Origin: Stenotrophomonas sp. MYb238
GTDB taxonomy: Bacteria; Pseudomonadota; Gammaproteobacteria; Xanthomonadales; Xanthomonadaceae
Assembly (NCBI RefSeq): GCF_009496535.1
Contig: NZ_WIDL01000026.1
Coordinates: 1 to 53,344 of the forward strand
Direction of reading: 5' to 3'
Length of the DNA stretch: 53,344 nucleotides
Below the pieces are notes generated by a model. It searched no databases. It was not told where the DNA came from and saw only the letters and a list, made by a program, of their open reading frames with translations. How positions within the stretch are numbered: the stretch's first letter is position 1; every line of letters begins with the position of its first letter. A program made the position numbers and the translations under genes. Shown in pieces: positions 36,201 to 46,199 of the stretch.

Positions 36201-37064
36201 TCACTGCGCCTTTATGGCCATGGCCTGCAGGCCGCTGCCATTGAGCTTGGCCTTGGCCTCGGCCAGTTCGCCGGCGGTGCCGTAGGGCCCCATGCGCACG
36301 CGGTAGACGGTATTGCCGTTGATCTGCGCCGATTCCACGCGTGCGGCCAGGCCCATCATCGCCAGCTTGGCCTTGGTCGCCTCGGCATCGCCGGAAGCGC
36401 CGAAGGCGCCCGCCTGGAGGATGTAGCGGACGTTGTCGCTGGTTGCGGCGGTTGCCGCAGGTGCCGGTTCTGGCCGCTTCGGCGCGGCATCCGCCGCCGC
36501 TGTCGTTGCCGGCGGGGTGGTGGCGGCCACAGCGGTGCGGGCGGGCGCGCCTTCGCTGGCTGCCGTCGGGCGGGGAGCTTCGTTGACCGGCGCGGGCAGC
36601 GGTGCGGCGGTCGGCGGTACCGGACGGCCTTCCAGCGCGGCCTGCGCGCGCTGGGCTTCGCTGGCCTGCGCCGTACGCGCGGCCTGGGCGCGACGCTGCT
36701 CTTCGGCCCGGGCGCTGGCGGCCAGTTCGGCATCGGACATCTGCACTTCCTTGCCTGGCAGCAGGGTGTAGAAGTCGTACTGGGTCGCGGCCGGCTTGTC
36801 CGCCGGCGTCGCGCCGTCGCGCCCGGCCGGACGCGGCAGGTCCGCGCCGGCATCGATGTCGGCATCGGCGACCGGCGCCGGCTGCGCATCGGGATTGGGC
36901 TGCGGGCCTGCCCGCAGGAAACCGTCGCCGTCCTTCTTGAACAGGTTCGGGGCGGCCAGGAACGCCACCGCCGCGATCGCCGCACCGGCGACCAGCCATA
37001 CCCAGCCGGGCGTGCCGTTGCCGCTGTTGCGCCGGGCCTGGTTCTTGCCGCGTCGTGCTGCCAT
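36201..37064 (-). CDS. SPOR-domain membrane protein (FtsN-like)
   Basis: 287 aa. A basic cytoplasmic N-terminus (AARRGKNQARRNSGNG) and one transmembrane helix (WVWLVAGAAIAAVAFLAAP) precede a long Pro/Ala-rich periplasmic linker. The C-terminal SPOR domain (YILQAGAFGASGDAEATKAK, then NGNTVYRVRMGPYGTAGELA) binds denuded peptidoglycan at the division septum. The layout is that of FtsN or DedD. It starts 19 nt after the argS stop, as in many gamma-proteobacteria where ftsN-like genes neighbour argS. The ATG at 37064 was preferred to a GTG three codons earlier. Confidence 0.85.
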   Translation of the reverse strand: MAARRGKNQARRNSGNGTPGWVWLVAGAAIAAVAFLAAPNLFKKDGDGFLRAGPQPNPDAQPAPVADADIDAGADLPRPAGRDGATPADKPAATQYDFYTLLPGKEVQMSDAELAASARAEEQRRAQAARTAQASEAQRAQAALEGRPVPPTAAPLPAPVNEAPRPTAASEGAPARTAVAATTPPATTAAADAAPKRPEPAPAATAATSDNVRYILQAGAFGASGDAEATKAKLAMMGLAARVESAQINGNTVYRVRMGPYGTAGELAEAKAKLNGSGLQAMAIKAQ

Positions 37065-37083
37065 TTCTGCCACTTCTCCTTGC

Positions 37084-38772
37084 TTACATCTTTTCCGGTG
37101 CGCTCACGCCCAGCAGGCCCAGGCCGTTGGCGAGCGTCTGGCGGGCTGCGCAGGCAAGGGCGAGCCGGGCGTTGCGTGCGGCGGCATCGTCCACCAGCAC
37201 CGGCGTCCCGTGATACCACGTGTGGAAGGCGTGCGCCAATTCACGCAGGTACTGCGCGACCAGGTGCGGTTCCAGCGAAGTGCCGGCGGCCTCGACCACT
37301 TCCGGGTAACGCGAGATCTCGTTCATCAGCTCCAGCGACGCCGCGTCGTCCAGCTGCGCCAGCGTGGCCAGCCCCTGCGCCTGGTCGACCTCCAGTCCCT
37401 TCTCCTGCGCCTGGCGCAGCAGCGAGCAGACGCGCGCATGGGCGTACTGCACGTAGAACACCGGGTTGTCGTTGCTCTGCTGGCGGGCCAGGTCGATGTC
37501 GAAGGTCAGCTGCGAATCGGGCTTGCGCGCGATCAGGAACCAGCGCACGGCATCGCTGCCGACTTCGTCGATCAGGTCGCGCAGGGTCAGGTAGCTGCCG
37601 GCGCGCTTGGACAGCTTCACTTCCTCGCCGCCGCGCATCACCGTCACCATCTGGTGCAGCACGTATTCCGGCCAGCCCTGCGGGATGCCCACGCCCAGCG
37701 CCTGCAGGCCGGCGCGCACGCGCGCCAGCGAGCCGTGGTGATCGGCGCCCAGCTCGGTGATGGCGCGCTCGTAGCCGCGCTGCCACTTGCTCAGGTGGTA
37801 GGCCACGTCCGGCAGGAAGTAGGTATAGGTGCCGTCGGACTTGCGCATCACGCGGTCCTTGTCGTCACCGAAGTCGGTGCTGCGCAGCCACAGCGCGCCG
37901 CCTTCCTCGTAGGTATGGCCCGAGGCGATCAGCTGGTCCACCGCCTCGGCGACCTTGCCGTCCTTGTACAGCGAGCTTTCCAGGAAGTAGATGTCGAAAT
38001 CCACGCCGAACGCGGCCAGGTCCTGGTTCTGCTCGTTGCGCAGGTAGGCCACGGCGAAGCGGCGGATGGCGTCGATGTCCCCGGCATCGCCGGCGCCGAC
38101 CACCTGGCTGCCTTCCAGTTCGACGGTCTGGCCGAGCAGGTAGGCCTTGGCGACGTCGGCGATGTACTCGCCGTTGTAGGCCTCGGCGGGCCACTGTTCG
38201 TCGCCCGGCTTGACGCCGCGCGCGCGCGCCTGCACCGAGCGGGCCAGGTTCTCGATCTGCACGCCGGCGTCGTTGTAGTAGAACTCGCGCTTGGCGTTCC
38301 AGCCGTTGGCTTCCAGCACGCGCGCGATGCAGTCGCCGATGGCGCCGGCGCGGCCGTGGCCGACGTGCAGCGGGCCGGTTGGGTTGGCCGAGACGTATTC
38401 GACGCCGACGCTGCGGCCGTTGCCGCCCAGGTTGCGGCCGTAGTCGGCACCCTCGCGCAGCACGCTGGCCGTCTCGCGCTGGAAGGCCACCGGTGCCAGC
38501 TTGAAGTTGATGAAGCCCGGACCGGCGATCTCGACGCTGGCGACGTCGTCGCTGGGCGGCAGCGCGGACACCAGTGCCTGCGCCACGGCGCGCGGGTTGC
38601 TGCGCGCGGCCTTGGCCAGCAGCATCGCGGCATTGGTGGCGAAGTCGCCGTGCTCGCGGGTCTTGGGCCGTTCGACCACGAAATCCGGCGGCAGGGTGTC
38701 GGCAGGCAGAGTGCCGTTGGCGCGCAAGGCTTCGATGCCTTGGCCGATCAGGGCGCGGAGTAGGGATTTCAC
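37084..38772 (-). CDS. argS: Arginyl-tRNA synthetase ArgS
   Basis: 562 aa class Ia synthetase. The HIGH-like motif is [19 protein letters not shown], and the KMSKS region is the degenerate [18 protein letters not shown] seen in many ArgS proteins. The N-terminal additional domain ([17 protein letters not shown]) and the C-terminal DALR anticodon-binding domain ([17 protein letters not shown], then LREL and AHAFHTWYH) are present. The GTG at 38772 gives the usual length; an ATG 11 codons upstream is possible. The downstream SPOR gene is 19 nt away. Confidence 0.95.
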   Translation of the reverse strand: MKSLLRALIGQGIEALRANGTLPADTLPPDFVVERPKTREHGDFATNAAMLLAKAARSNPRAVAQALVSALPPSDDVASVEIAGPGFINFKLAPVAFQRETASVLREGADYGRNLGGNGRSVGVEYVSANPTGPLHVGHGRAGAIGDCIARVLEANGWNAKREFYYNDAGVQIENLARSVQARARGVKPGDEQWPAEAYNGEYIADVAKAYLLGQTVELEGSQVVGAGDAGDIDAIRRFAVAYLRNEQNQDLAAFGVDFDIYFLESSLYKDGKVAEAVDQLIASGHTYEEGGALWLRSTDFGDDKDRVMRKSDGTYTYFLPDVAYHLSKWQRGYERAITELGADHHGSLARVRAGLQALGVGIPQGWPEYVLHQMVTVMRGGEEVKLSKRAGSYLTLRDLIDEVGSDAVRWFLIARKPDSQLTFDIDLARQQSNDNPVFYVQYAHARVCSLLRQAQEKGLEVDQAQGLATLAQLDDAASLELMNEISRYPEVVEAAGTSLEPHLVAQYLRELAHAFHTWYHGTPVLVDDAAARNARLALACAARQTLANGLGLLGVSAPEKM

Positions 38773-39025
38773 GTGACTGTCTGCTTGGAGCGCGGAACTG
38801 CGCATTTTACCCGACCGGCGGGGTGGCTGCTCCCGGGGCCGGGACGGCGGTCAGCGAAGTCAACGCGGAGTGCAGGACCGGGTTGCGGACCGCATCGGGG
38901 AGGAGGACGCGCGTGGCGGCTGGCATGCATCTCCCCCGCCCGTGGTGCCGGCCCGCCGCCACCGGCCTGGCCCGCAGCGCTCCGCTGAAGGACCGTGGCC
39001 GGGGCAAACCGGCACCGCGCCGCTG

Positions 39026-39700
39026 CTACATCCAGCCGCGGGCGGCAAGCGACACGGGCAGGCCGTCGCCGATGACGAAATGGTCCAGCAGCCGGACCTG
39101 CACCAGGGACAGGGCGTCGCGCAGGCGCAGGGTGACGGCGCGGTCGGCCGTGGAGGGCTCGGCACTGCCTGAAGGGTGGTTGTGGCCCACGATGACCGCC
39201 GCGGCGTTGTGGGCCAAGGCCCGGCGTACGAGCTCGCGCGGGTACACCTCGGCGCTGTCGATGGTGCCGCGGAACAGTTCCTCGAAGGCCAGCGCCCGGT
39301 GCCGGGTGTCCAGGAACAGGGCCGCGAAGACCTCGTGGGGCTGGGGCCGCAGCCGCTGGACGAAATAGCGGCCGGCCGAGTCCGGGTCGGTCAGGGTGGT
39401 GCCCCGCGCCAGGTCCGACGCCAGATGGCGCTGGCCCAGCTCCAGTGCCGCGACCAGCCGGCAGGCGCGGGCCGGGCCGAGCCCCGGCACCCGCATCAGT
39501 TCGCGCGCGCCCCGGTCCATCAGCTGCCGCAGCGACCCGTGCGCGTGCAGCATCTCGCGCGCGGTCCGTATCGCATCCTGGCCGGGCAGGCCCGAGCCCA
39601 GGAAGATCGCCAGCAGTTCCGCGTCGGAAAGGGCGCGGGCCCCGTGTACCAGCAGCTTTTCGCGGGGACGTTCGGAGTTGGGCCAGTGGCGGATGTGCAT
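39026..39700 (-). CDS. radC: RadC family JAMM-domain protein
   Basis: 224 aa. An HhH region (ARELMRVPGLGPARACRLVA) precedes the JAB1/MPN (JAMM) domain with metal ligands in VIVGHNHPSGSAEPSTAD: H173, H175 and D186. RadC proteins were once linked to DNA repair, but their true role is unsettled. The start MHIRHWPNSERPREKL begins the conserved region. It is divergent from coaBC across a 94-bp gap, the conserved gamma-proteobacterial radC/coaBC arrangement. Confidence 0.93.
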   Translation of the reverse strand: MHIRHWPNSERPREKLLVHGARALSDAELLAIFLGSGLPGQDAIRTAREMLHAHGSLRQLMDRGARELMRVPGLGPARACRLVAALELGQRHLASDLARGTTLTDPDSAGRYFVQRLRPQPHEVFAALFLDTRHRALAFEELFRGTIDSAEVYPRELVRRALAHNAAAVIVGHNHPSGSAEPSTADRAVTLRLRDALSLVQVRLLDHFVIGDGLPVSLAARGWM

Positions 39701-39794
39701 GGCTGCAAGGTGACTGCGAACCGTGCGCAAGGTAATAAGTCGCCACGGACCCTTCGGGTAAGCTAAAGATTCTTGTGCAGGTAGGATTTCCCAA

Positions 39795-41048
39795 GTGACC
39801 GGCTTTCCCCACAGTGTCCATGCGCCGTCCCGGCCGCTGGACGGACAGAAGCTGCTGCTGTGCGTCGGCGGCGGCATCGCCGCCTACAAATCGCTGGAAC
39901 TGGTGCGCCGTCTGCGCGACGCCGGCGCCGGTGTGCAGGTGGCGATGACCGACGGCGCCCAGCAGTTCGTCACGCCGCTGAGCTTCCAGGCCCTGTCCGG
40001 GCAGCCGGTCCGCACCACGCTGTGGGACAGCGCCGCCGAGCAGGCGATGGGCCATATCGAACTGGCGCGCTGGGCCGACCGCGTGGTCATCGCGCCGGCC
40101 ACCGCCGACCTGCTGGCGCGGCTGGCGCACGGCCATGCCGACGATCTGGTCAGCACGTTGTGCTTGGCCACGACCGCGCCGCTGACGGTGTGCCCGGCGA
40201 TGAACCACCGCATGTGGCTGCACCCGGCCACGCAGGCCAACATCGCGCTGCTGCGCGGACGCGGCGTGCAGGTGATCGGCCCCGAGGACGGCCCGCTGGC
40301 CGAGGGCGAATCCGGCCCGGGCCGGCTGAGCGAGCCGGACGTCATCGTCGCCGCGCTGGCCGGCAACCTGGCGCCGGCGGCGCCAACCACGCCGGACCGG
40401 CTGCAGGGCATGCGGGTGCTGATCAGCGCCGGCCCCACCTACGAGGACCTGGACCCGGTGCGCTACGTCGGCAACCGCTCCAGCGGCAAGATGGGCTATT
40501 CGCTGGCCGCCGCCGCCGCGCGCCGCGGTGCGCAGGTGGTGCTGGTCAGCGGGCCGGTGCAACTGCCGACGCCGCCCGGCGTGCAGCGGGTGGACGTGCG
40601 TTCGGCCGCGCAGATGCGCGAGGCGGTGCTGGCCGCGCTGCCGGCCGACATCTACATCGGCGCCGCCGCGGTGGCCGACTACACGCCGCGCCAGGTCTCG
40701 CAGCAGAAGCTGAAGAAGACCGCCGGCAGCCAGACCCTGACGCTGGAACTGGTGCGCACTCCGGACATCCTGGCCGAGGTGGCCGCGCAGGAGCAGGTGC
40801 TGAAGCTGGTGGTCGGCTTCGCCGCCGAGACCCACGACGTGGAGAAATACGCGCGCGGCAAGCTCGCCGACAAGCACCTGGACCTGATCGTCGCCAACCA
40901 GGTCGGCATCCCCGGCGGCGGCTTCGAGAGCGACCAGAACGCGGCCACCGCCTACTGGAACGACGGCCACCGCGAATTCCCCGGTACCGCCAAGACGCAG
41001 CTGGCCGAACAGCTGCTGGACCTGATCGCCGAGAGGTTGGACGCATGA
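39795..41048 (+). CDS. coaBC: Bifunctional CoaBC (Dfp)
   Basis: 417 aa. It makes 4'-phosphopantothenoylcysteine from phosphopantothenate and cysteine (CoaB) and decarboxylates it (CoaC). The flavin CoaC half has [40 protein letters not shown] and the [17 protein letters not shown] loop. The CoaB half has [37 protein letters not shown] and KLKKTAG. A GTG start is used. The stop overlaps the dut start (ATGA). The coaBC-dut-algC order is conserved with Pseudomonas. Confidence 0.95.
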   Translation: MTGFPHSVHAPSRPLDGQKLLLCVGGGIAAYKSLELVRRLRDAGAGVQVAMTDGAQQFVTPLSFQALSGQPVRTTLWDSAAEQAMGHIELARWADRVVIAPATADLLARLAHGHADDLVSTLCLATTAPLTVCPAMNHRMWLHPATQANIALLRGRGVQVIGPEDGPLAEGESGPGRLSEPDVIVAALAGNLAPAAPTTPDRLQGMRVLISAGPTYEDLDPVRYVGNRSSGKMGYSLAAAAARRGAQVVLVSGPVQLPTPPGVQRVDVRSAAQMREAVLAALPADIYIGAAAVADYTPRQVSQQKLKKTAGSQTLTLELVRTPDILAEVAAQEQVLKLVVGFAAETHDVEKYARGKLADKHLDLIVANQVGIPGGGFESDQNAATAYWNDGHREFPGTAKTQLAEQLLDLIAERLDA

Positions 41049-41515
41049 ATACGGACGCATTGCAGCCCCTGCAGGTGAAGCTGCTGGACCCCCGCTTCGG
41101 CGACGCCTGGCCGCTGCCGGGCTACGCCACCGAGGCCAGCGCCGGCATGGACCTGCGCGCGGCGATCGAGGCGCCGATGACGCTCGAGCCCGGCGACGCC
41201 GCGCTGCTGCCCAGCGGCATCGCCATCCACATCGCCGATCCCGGCCTGTGCGCGGTGGTGTTGCCGCGCTCGGGCCTGGGCCACCGCCACGGCATCGTAC
41301 TGGGCAACGGCACCGGCCTGATCGACGCCGACTACCAGGGGCCGCTGCTGATCAGCGTCTGGAACCGCGGCCGCGAGTCCTTCACCATCGAACCGGGCGA
41401 CCGCATCGCGCAGCTGGTGGTCATGCCGATCGCGCGGGTGGCCTTGCAGGTGGTGGACACTTTCGTCGACAGTGCGCGTGGAACGGGTGGATTCGGCCAC
41501 ACCGGAGTGCGCTGA
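41045..41515 (+). CDS. dut: dUTP diphosphatase Dut
   Basis: 156 aa trimeric dUTPase. The five motifs are clear: [10 protein letters not shown] (1), [16 protein letters not shown] (2), [13 protein letters not shown] (3, uracil-binding and catalytic Asp), [19 protein letters not shown] (4) and [13 protein letters not shown] (5, the flexible Gly-rich tail). It hydrolyses dUTP to keep uracil out of DNA and supplies dUMP. The ATG overlaps the coaBC stop by 4 nt. AlgC follows 15 nt later, so the three form one operon. Confidence 0.96.
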   Translation: MNTDALQPLQVKLLDPRFGDAWPLPGYATEASAGMDLRAAIEAPMTLEPGDAALLPSGIAIHIADPGLCAVVLPRSGLGHRHGIVLGNGTGLIDADYQGPLLISVWNRGRESFTIEPGDRIAQLVVMPIARVALQVVDTFVDSARGTGGFGHTGVR

Positions 41516-41530
41516 CAGGGGAAACGCACG

Positions 41531-43879
41531 ATGAGCCAAGGGAACGAAAGCCGGCGCCCGGGCGTCGCGCTGGGCCGCTCGACGCCATTGCTGGCGGTTC
41601 TGCTGGCGCTGCTGGCCGGCTGGTTCGGCTGGAGCGCCTTCGAGCAGTGGCGGCAGGCCGATACCGGTGCCCGGCTGGAGCAGGCGCGCGACCAGGCGGT
41701 GGACGACCTGCACAAGGCCATCGCCGCGCAGGCCGCGCAGTTCGCCCGGCAGCTCGAGCTGGAACCGGTCAAGGCGGCGCTGGCAGGGGGCGACGCCGCC
41801 GTCGCCGCGGCCGCGCTGCGCGAGAAATGGAACGGCGTGGACGATGCGCAGGTCCTCGACGGCGCGCTGTCCGATGCCTATGCCGACCCCGCCGCGTTCG
41901 GTTATTCGCGGCTGGCCCTGCTGGAACTGGCGATGAGCCAGGGCAGGCCGGTCGCGCGCGTGGTGCGCGACGGCAACGGGCCGCGCCTGGGCCTGGCCGC
42001 GCCGGTGCGGTTGCGGGACCGGTCCGCGGTCGCCTACGTGCGCCAGCCGCTGACCCGGCTGTCGGCCGTGTTCGACGGGCTGGAGTCGCCGGATCCGGCC
42101 TTCCTCGGCCTGCGCCAGGGCGGCTACACCGTGCTGCAGAAGGGCGATGCCGCGCTGGGCAATGGCGCCGACGCGCTGGCCCGGCCGGTGGCCGATACCG
42201 GCCTGCGCGTGGTGGCCGCCGTGCCGGACGCGGTCGAAGGCCCGCTGGGACTCGGCATGGTGGCCTGCGCGGTGGTCGCGGCGCTGATGCTGGCGACGGC
42301 GGTGCTGCTGCTGGTCGGCCGCAAGCGCCTGCGCCTGCCGGCGCTGCGCCGCACCGGCGAACCGACGGTCGCCGACGACGGCGTCACCCTGAGCGAAGCG
42401 CTGGCGCAGGAACCGCTGCCGGTGGCGGCGGTGCGCGAACGCGACGCCGGGGAGGCGCCCGCCTCCGTCGAAGCGGACATCGCCGCGGTGGTTCCGGGCA
42501 TTTTCCGCGCCTACGACATCCGCGGCGTGGTCGGCAGCGAACTGACCCCGGCCGTGGCCGCGCTGATCGGCCAGGCCATCGGCAGCGCCATGCAGGAGCA
42601 GGGACTGCGCGACGTGGTGGTCGGCCGCGACGGCCGGCTGTCCGGCCCGGAACTGTCCGCGGCGCTGATCGAGGGCCTGCGCCGCGCCGGCTGCGAGGTC
42701 ATCGACATCGGCCTGGCGCCGACCCCGGTGGTGTACTTCGCCGCCTACCACCTGCGCGCCGGCAGCTGCGTGGCGGTGACCGGCAGCCACAACCCGCCGG
42801 ACTATAACGGTTTCAAGATCGTCATCGGCGGCGAGACGCTGTCCGGCGAGGCGATCACCGACCTGTACCGGCGCATCGCCGAGGGCCGCCTGCAGCGCGC
42901 CGACATGCCGGGCGGGCTGCAGCAGCGCGAGGTCGTCGCCGACTACGTGCAGCGCATCGCCGACGACGTGCAGCTGGACCGCCCGCTCAAGGTGGTGGCC
43001 GATGCCGGCAACGGCGTCGCCGGCGCGGTCGCGCCGCAGCTGCTGGAAGCCATCGGCGCCGAGGTGATCCCGCTGTACTGCGACGTGGACGGGCAGTTCC
43101 CCAACCACCACCCGGACCCGAGCGAGCCGCACAACCTCGAGGACCTGGTGCAGATGGTCCAGCGTTTCGGCGCCGACCTCGGCGTGGCCTTCGATGGCGA
43201 CGGCGACCGGCTCGGCGTGGTGACGAAGGAAGGCAGGATCGTGTTCGCCGACCGCCTGCTGATGCTGTTCGCCGCCGACGTGCTGGCGCGCAACCCGGGC
43301 GCGATGGTGATCTACGACGTCAAGTGCACCGGCAAGCTGTCCGACTACATCCTGCGCAACGGCGGCAGCCCGATGATGTGGAAGACCGGGCACTCGCTGA
43401 TCAAGGCGCGCATGCGCGAGACCGACGCCGAACTGGCCGGCGAGATGAGCGGCCACTTTTTCTTCAAGGAGCGCTGGTACGGCTTCGACGATGGCCTGTA
43501 CGCGGCCGCGCGCCTGCTGGAGATCCTCGCCCAGCGCGAGGACGAGCCGTCCGAGGTGTTCGACGAACTGCCCGACGCCGTCTCCACGCCGGAGCTGAAG
43601 GTGGCGGTGGCCGAAGGCACCCAGCACGCGCAGGTGGCGCTGGTCGTGGCGGCGGCGCAGGCCGTGGATTCGCCGTTCGCCGGCGCCCGCCTCTCCACCA
43701 TCGACGGCCTGCGCGCCGACTTCAGCGATGGCTGGGGCCTGGTGCGCGCCTCCAACACCACGCCGGTGCTGGTGCTGCGTTTCGAGGCGGACGACGAGGC
43801 CGCGCTGGAGCGGATCAAGGCGCTGTTCCGCGAACAGCTGCGGCAGGTGCTGCCGGCGGAAACCGAACTGGGCTTCTGA
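41531..43879 (+). CDS. algC: Phosphomannomutase/phosphoglucomutase with membrane-anchored N-terminal extension
   Basis: 782 aa, far longer than the ~463-residue P. aeruginosa AlgC. Residues ~17-37 and ~239-263 are transmembrane helices flanking a ~200-residue extracytoplasmic region of unknown role, then a linker. The mutase begins near residue 321 (VPGIFRAYDIRGVVGSELTP). The phospho-Ser is S419 in VTGSHNPPDYNGFK. FDGDGDRLGV is the metal loop. GEMSGHFFFKERWYGFDDGL is the sugar-binding loop, and RASNTTPVLVLRFEAD the phosphate-binding loop. It interconverts mannose-6-P/mannose-1-P and the glucose analogues for LPS and exopolysaccharide. Long forms of this type occur in xanthomonads. Confidence 0.9.
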   Translation: MSQGNESRRPGVALGRSTPLLAVLLALLAGWFGWSAFEQWRQADTGARLEQARDQAVDDLHKAIAAQAAQFARQLELEPVKAALAGGDAAVAAAALREKWNGVDDAQVLDGALSDAYADPAAFGYSRLALLELAMSQGRPVARVVRDGNGPRLGLAAPVRLRDRSAVAYVRQPLTRLSAVFDGLESPDPAFLGLRQGGYTVLQKGDAALGNGADALARPVADTGLRVVAAVPDAVEGPLGLGMVACAVVAALMLATAVLLLVGRKRLRLPALRRTGEPTVADDGVTLSEALAQEPLPVAAVRERDAGEAPASVEADIAAVVPGIFRAYDIRGVVGSELTPAVAALIGQAIGSAMQEQGLRDVVVGRDGRLSGPELSAALIEGLRRAGCEVIDIGLAPTPVVYFAAYHLRAGSCVAVTGSHNPPDYNGFKIVIGGETLSGEAITDLYRRIAEGRLQRADMPGGLQQREVVADYVQRIADDVQLDRPLKVVADAGNGVAGAVAPQLLEAIGAEVIPLYCDVDGQFPNHHPDPSEPHNLEDLVQMVQRFGADLGVAFDGDGDRLGVVTKEGRIVFADRLLMLFAADVLARNPGAMVIYDVKCTGKLSDYILRNGGSPMMWKTGHSLIKARMRETDAELAGEMSGHFFFKERWYGFDDGLYAAARLLEILAQREDEPSEVFDELPDAVSTPELKVAVAEGTQHAQVALVVAAAQAVDSPFAGARLSTIDGLRADFSDGWGLVRASNTTPVLVLRFEADDEAALERIKALFREQLRQVLPAETELGF

Positions 43880-43903
43880 TCGGCGTGTCGTCGCGCATCC
43901 GGA

Positions 43904-43930
43904 GGCCGTCCGTGCCGTGCGCGGGCGGCC
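43904..43930 (+). terminator. Terminator after algC
   Basis: GGCCGTCC pairs with GGGCGGCC (one G-U), followed by TTTCTGTT, 24 bp after the algC stop. It closes the coaBC-dut-algC operon. Confidence 0.75.
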
Positions 43931-44483
43931 TTTCTGTTGAGGAGCGATGCTTCCTCAGAGCCGGGTGACGTGCCGGCTGCGTTCTTTCGGCGGATGCTTG
44001 TGCTATCAGCAGGCGTTGCCGATCTTCCGGCCCAGGTGGCCGCGCAGTTCCGCACTTGGGTGCCGCTCCGCCGCGTCCGGGCCGCCGTACACATCGCCTT
44101 GGCGCCGTCGCCGGCCTCGTTGGTGGACGTCATCATGTAACGCCCCTGCATCCGATGCTGGCCGGGTGCCACCGACACCGGGGGTAACGGAGGGAGCCAT
44201 GCGCGAGGCTGTCACGGCATGCGCCCGATCGTGGAAGTCTCGCCCGGCATCGCAGGGAACCGACCGGCAGCGCGTGTCGCCCTTGCGCGGGTGCACGCGT
44301 ATACGGACGCTTGAGACGAAGCCCGCCAGCAGGGGCCAGCCTCGCAATGGCTTCGATCACGGAAAGATCGGACTGGAGAACGGTGGGCCAGACGGTCCGA
44401 GGCCGGCGTCGCGCATCCGGCTGGCGGGAGCCAGCGCCGGACCAGCGCGCCGGATCGATCCAACGCCGTGGCGCGCGCGCGTG
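43931..44483. other. Gene-free stretch between algC and the DUF4124 tail
   Basis: Open frames run through this ~550 bp on both strands, but none gives a recognisable protein. One minus-strand frame (MTSTNEAGDGAKAM near 44,100) and a plus-strand frame after GGAGGG at ~44,200 look like chance or degraded coding sequence. Confidence 0.4.
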
Positions 44484-44937
44484 AAGCGGCGCGCTCACCC
44501 CTGCGGCGGTGCAGCCGTGTCCGTGGGCGCGGCGATGCCCTTGAGTTCGCTGTAGCGGGTCAGGGTTTCGGCAATCTCCACGTCCAGCGCCTTGCGCTGC
44601 TGCTCGAAGACGGCCTGCAGCCGCAATTGGGCGAGCAGTTCGGCGTGGCACTGGCGGATGTCGCCGGCCTGCTTGTCGGAGACCTTCTGCCCGGCCAGTT
44701 CGCGGTCGCCAAGCGGCGCGCTCACCCCTGCGGCGGCGCAGCCGTGTCCGTGGGCATGGCGATGCCCTTGAGTTCGCGGTAGCGGGTCAGGGTTTCGGCG
44801 ATCTCCACGTCCAGCGCCTTGCGCTGCTGCTCGAAGGCGGCCTGCAGCCGCAGTTGGGCGAGCAGTTCGGCGTGGCGCTGGCGGATGTCGCCGGCCTGCT
44901 TGTCGGAGACCTTCTGCCCGGCCAGTTCGCGGTCGCC
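44484..44937. repeat. 227-bp tandem duplication of the DUF4124 gene 3' end
   Basis: 44484-44710 and 44711-44937 are direct, abutting copies beginning AAGCGGCGCGCTCACCCC and ending GCGGTCGCC, with 8 differences (about 96% identity). The right copy is the end of the intact gene; the left copy is an extra tail beyond its stop. Confidence 0.9.
44495..44725 (-). pseudogene. Duplicated C-terminal fragment of the DUF4124 protein
   Basis: A 76-residue open frame reads DRELAGQKVSDKQAGDIRQC through TDTAAPPQG, nearly identical to the C-terminus of the gene next to it (about six substitutions). It starts at a GTG overlapping the parent's stop and has no signal peptide or N-terminal domain. It is best seen as the by-product of the 227-bp tandem duplication, though it could be translated by coupling. 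Confidence 0.75.
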
Positions 44938-45414
44938 GGCGGTGGACAGCTGGGTGGCCAGCGCCTCGCGCAGGCTGGCCACGTTGTAGACCGCGGTCTT
45001 GATGTTGTTGTCGACGATGGCCGCGCGCTCGTTGAACACGCGCCGCAGCGCGTCCTCGCTGCCATAGGTGGACAGCATCGCCTGCTCGGTGCGCCGGCGG
45101 GTCTCGGTCGCCGCCTCGTCCACCTGCGCCTGCGCCGCCGCGAGCTCGGCGTCGGCGCGTTCCTCGGCGGTGAGCGCACGCTGCACCTCGGCGCTGCGCA
45201 GGCCGCTGCGCGCGCTGAACTCCTGGCGCGCGCTGTTGACGGCTTCCGGCGGCAGGGTATCCGAACAGACCCGCTCGCCGCGGGCGTTGTCCCAGCAGTA
45301 CAGCTTCTTGCCGGTATCGGCCGGCTTGTTCTGCGCCAACGCCAGCGGCGGCATCGCCAGCGCGGCCAGCGCCAGCAGCATGCCCGCACCGGCGATGGAC
45401 GGATTCGGCCTCAT
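44722..45414 (-). CDS. DUF4124-type exported protein with coiled-coil C-terminus
   Basis: 230 aa. A signal peptide (MLLALAALAMPPLALAQ, cleavage near residue 28) is followed by the DUF4124 motif KLYCWDNARGERVCSDTLPP with its Cys pair. The rest is helical, Ala/Glu/Arg-rich and probably coiled coil (EERADAELAAAQAQVDEAAT, then AELLAQLRLQAAFEQQRKAL). DUF4124 proteins are periplasmic and of unknown function. It lies 15 nt downstream of pyrE on the same strand... in the leftward direction its start is 15 nt left of the pyrE stop, so they may share a transcript. Its 3' end is duplicated in tandem. Confidence 0.82.
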   Translation of the reverse strand: MRPNPSIAGAGMLLALAALAMPPLALAQNKPADTGKKLYCWDNARGERVCSDTLPPEAVNSARQEFSARSGLRSAEVQRALTAEERADAELAAAQAQVDEAATETRRRTEQAMLSTYGSEDALRRVFNERAAIVDNNIKTAVYNVASLREALATQLSTAGDRELAGQKVSDKQAGDIRQRHAELLAQLRLQAAFEQQRKALDVEIAETLTRYRELKGIAMPTDTAAPPQG

Positions 45415-45429
45415 GGCAGCCCCCTGCGG

Positions 45430-46089
45430 TCAGCCCGTTGGATTGCTTCCGTAACGGGCCCGGTAGGCCAGCAACGGTTCGCGGTAGCCGACAAGTTCCG
45501 GGTTCCCGGAGGCGAATGCAAGCAGGTCGGCCAGGTTGGCCACGGCGATCACCGGGATGCCGGTCTCGGCGGCCACGGCCTGAGCGGCGGAGCGGGGGTC
45601 GTCCTCCGAGGCGATCTCCTGGCGGTCCAGCGCCACCACGATGCCGGCGGGGATGCCGCCCGCGGCGCGGATGATGGCCAGCGCCTCGCGGATGGCGGTG
45701 CCGGCGGTGATCACGTCGTCGACGATCAGGATGCGCCTGCCGGCCATGTCGGCGCCGATCAGGCTGCCGCCCTCACCGTGGTCCTTGGCTTCCTTGCGGT
45801 TGAAGGTCAGCGGCAGGTTGCGGCCGCGGTGCGAGAACTCGCAGGCGATGGCGGTGGCCAGCGGGATGCCCTTGTAGGCCGGGCCGAACAGCTGGTCGAA
45901 GGCGACCCCGGAGGATTCGACCGCGTCAGCGTAGCAGTTGCCCAGCTGGGCCAGCGCCAGACCGGTGTCGAAACGGCCGGCGTTGAAGAAATAGGGGCTT
46001 ACCCGGCCGGACTTGAGGGTGAACTGGCCGAAGCGGAGGGCGTCGGCGTTCAGCGCCAGCTGCAGGAAGCGGGAACGGTGGTCACTCAT
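45430..46089 (-). CDS. pyrE: Orotate phosphoribosyltransferase PyrE
   Basis: 219 aa. It joins orotate and PRPP to form OMP in pyrimidine synthesis. SGRVSPYFFNAGRFDTG is the orotate-binding start. FGPAYKGIPLATAIACEFSH and LTFNRKEAKDHGEGG form the flexible catalytic loop with the Lys pair. RILIVDDVITAGTAIREA is the PRPP motif. The length is typical (213-220). It is divergent from xth, with about 110 bp between them. Confidence 0.95.
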   Translation of the reverse strand: MSDHRSRFLQLALNADALRFGQFTLKSGRVSPYFFNAGRFDTGLALAQLGNCYADAVESSGVAFDQLFGPAYKGIPLATAIACEFSHRGRNLPLTFNRKEAKDHGEGGSLIGADMAGRRILIVDDVITAGTAIREALAIIRAAGGIPAGIVVALDRQEIASEDDPRSAAQAVAAETGIPVIAVANLADLLAFASGNPELVGYREPLLAYRARYGSNPTG

Positions 46090-46199
46090 GTAATGCGCTT
46101 TCTTGTCGTCTATAGAAGGCGTCTAGGGTAAAGCATGGCTTCGGGGAATGCTGGCGCGGGCGGTATGCTGTGCCGGTCCCGGCCTGTCAGTGGTTCTCA

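Noticed and set aside
40952-43627. 891-residue minus-strand frame opposite dut and algC
   Set aside because: Antisense of two verified genes; low-complexity composition.
44200-44555. Plus-strand ORF with a good GGAGGG ribosome site
   Set aside because: The translation has no recognisable pattern and runs antisense into the duplicated DUF4124 tail.
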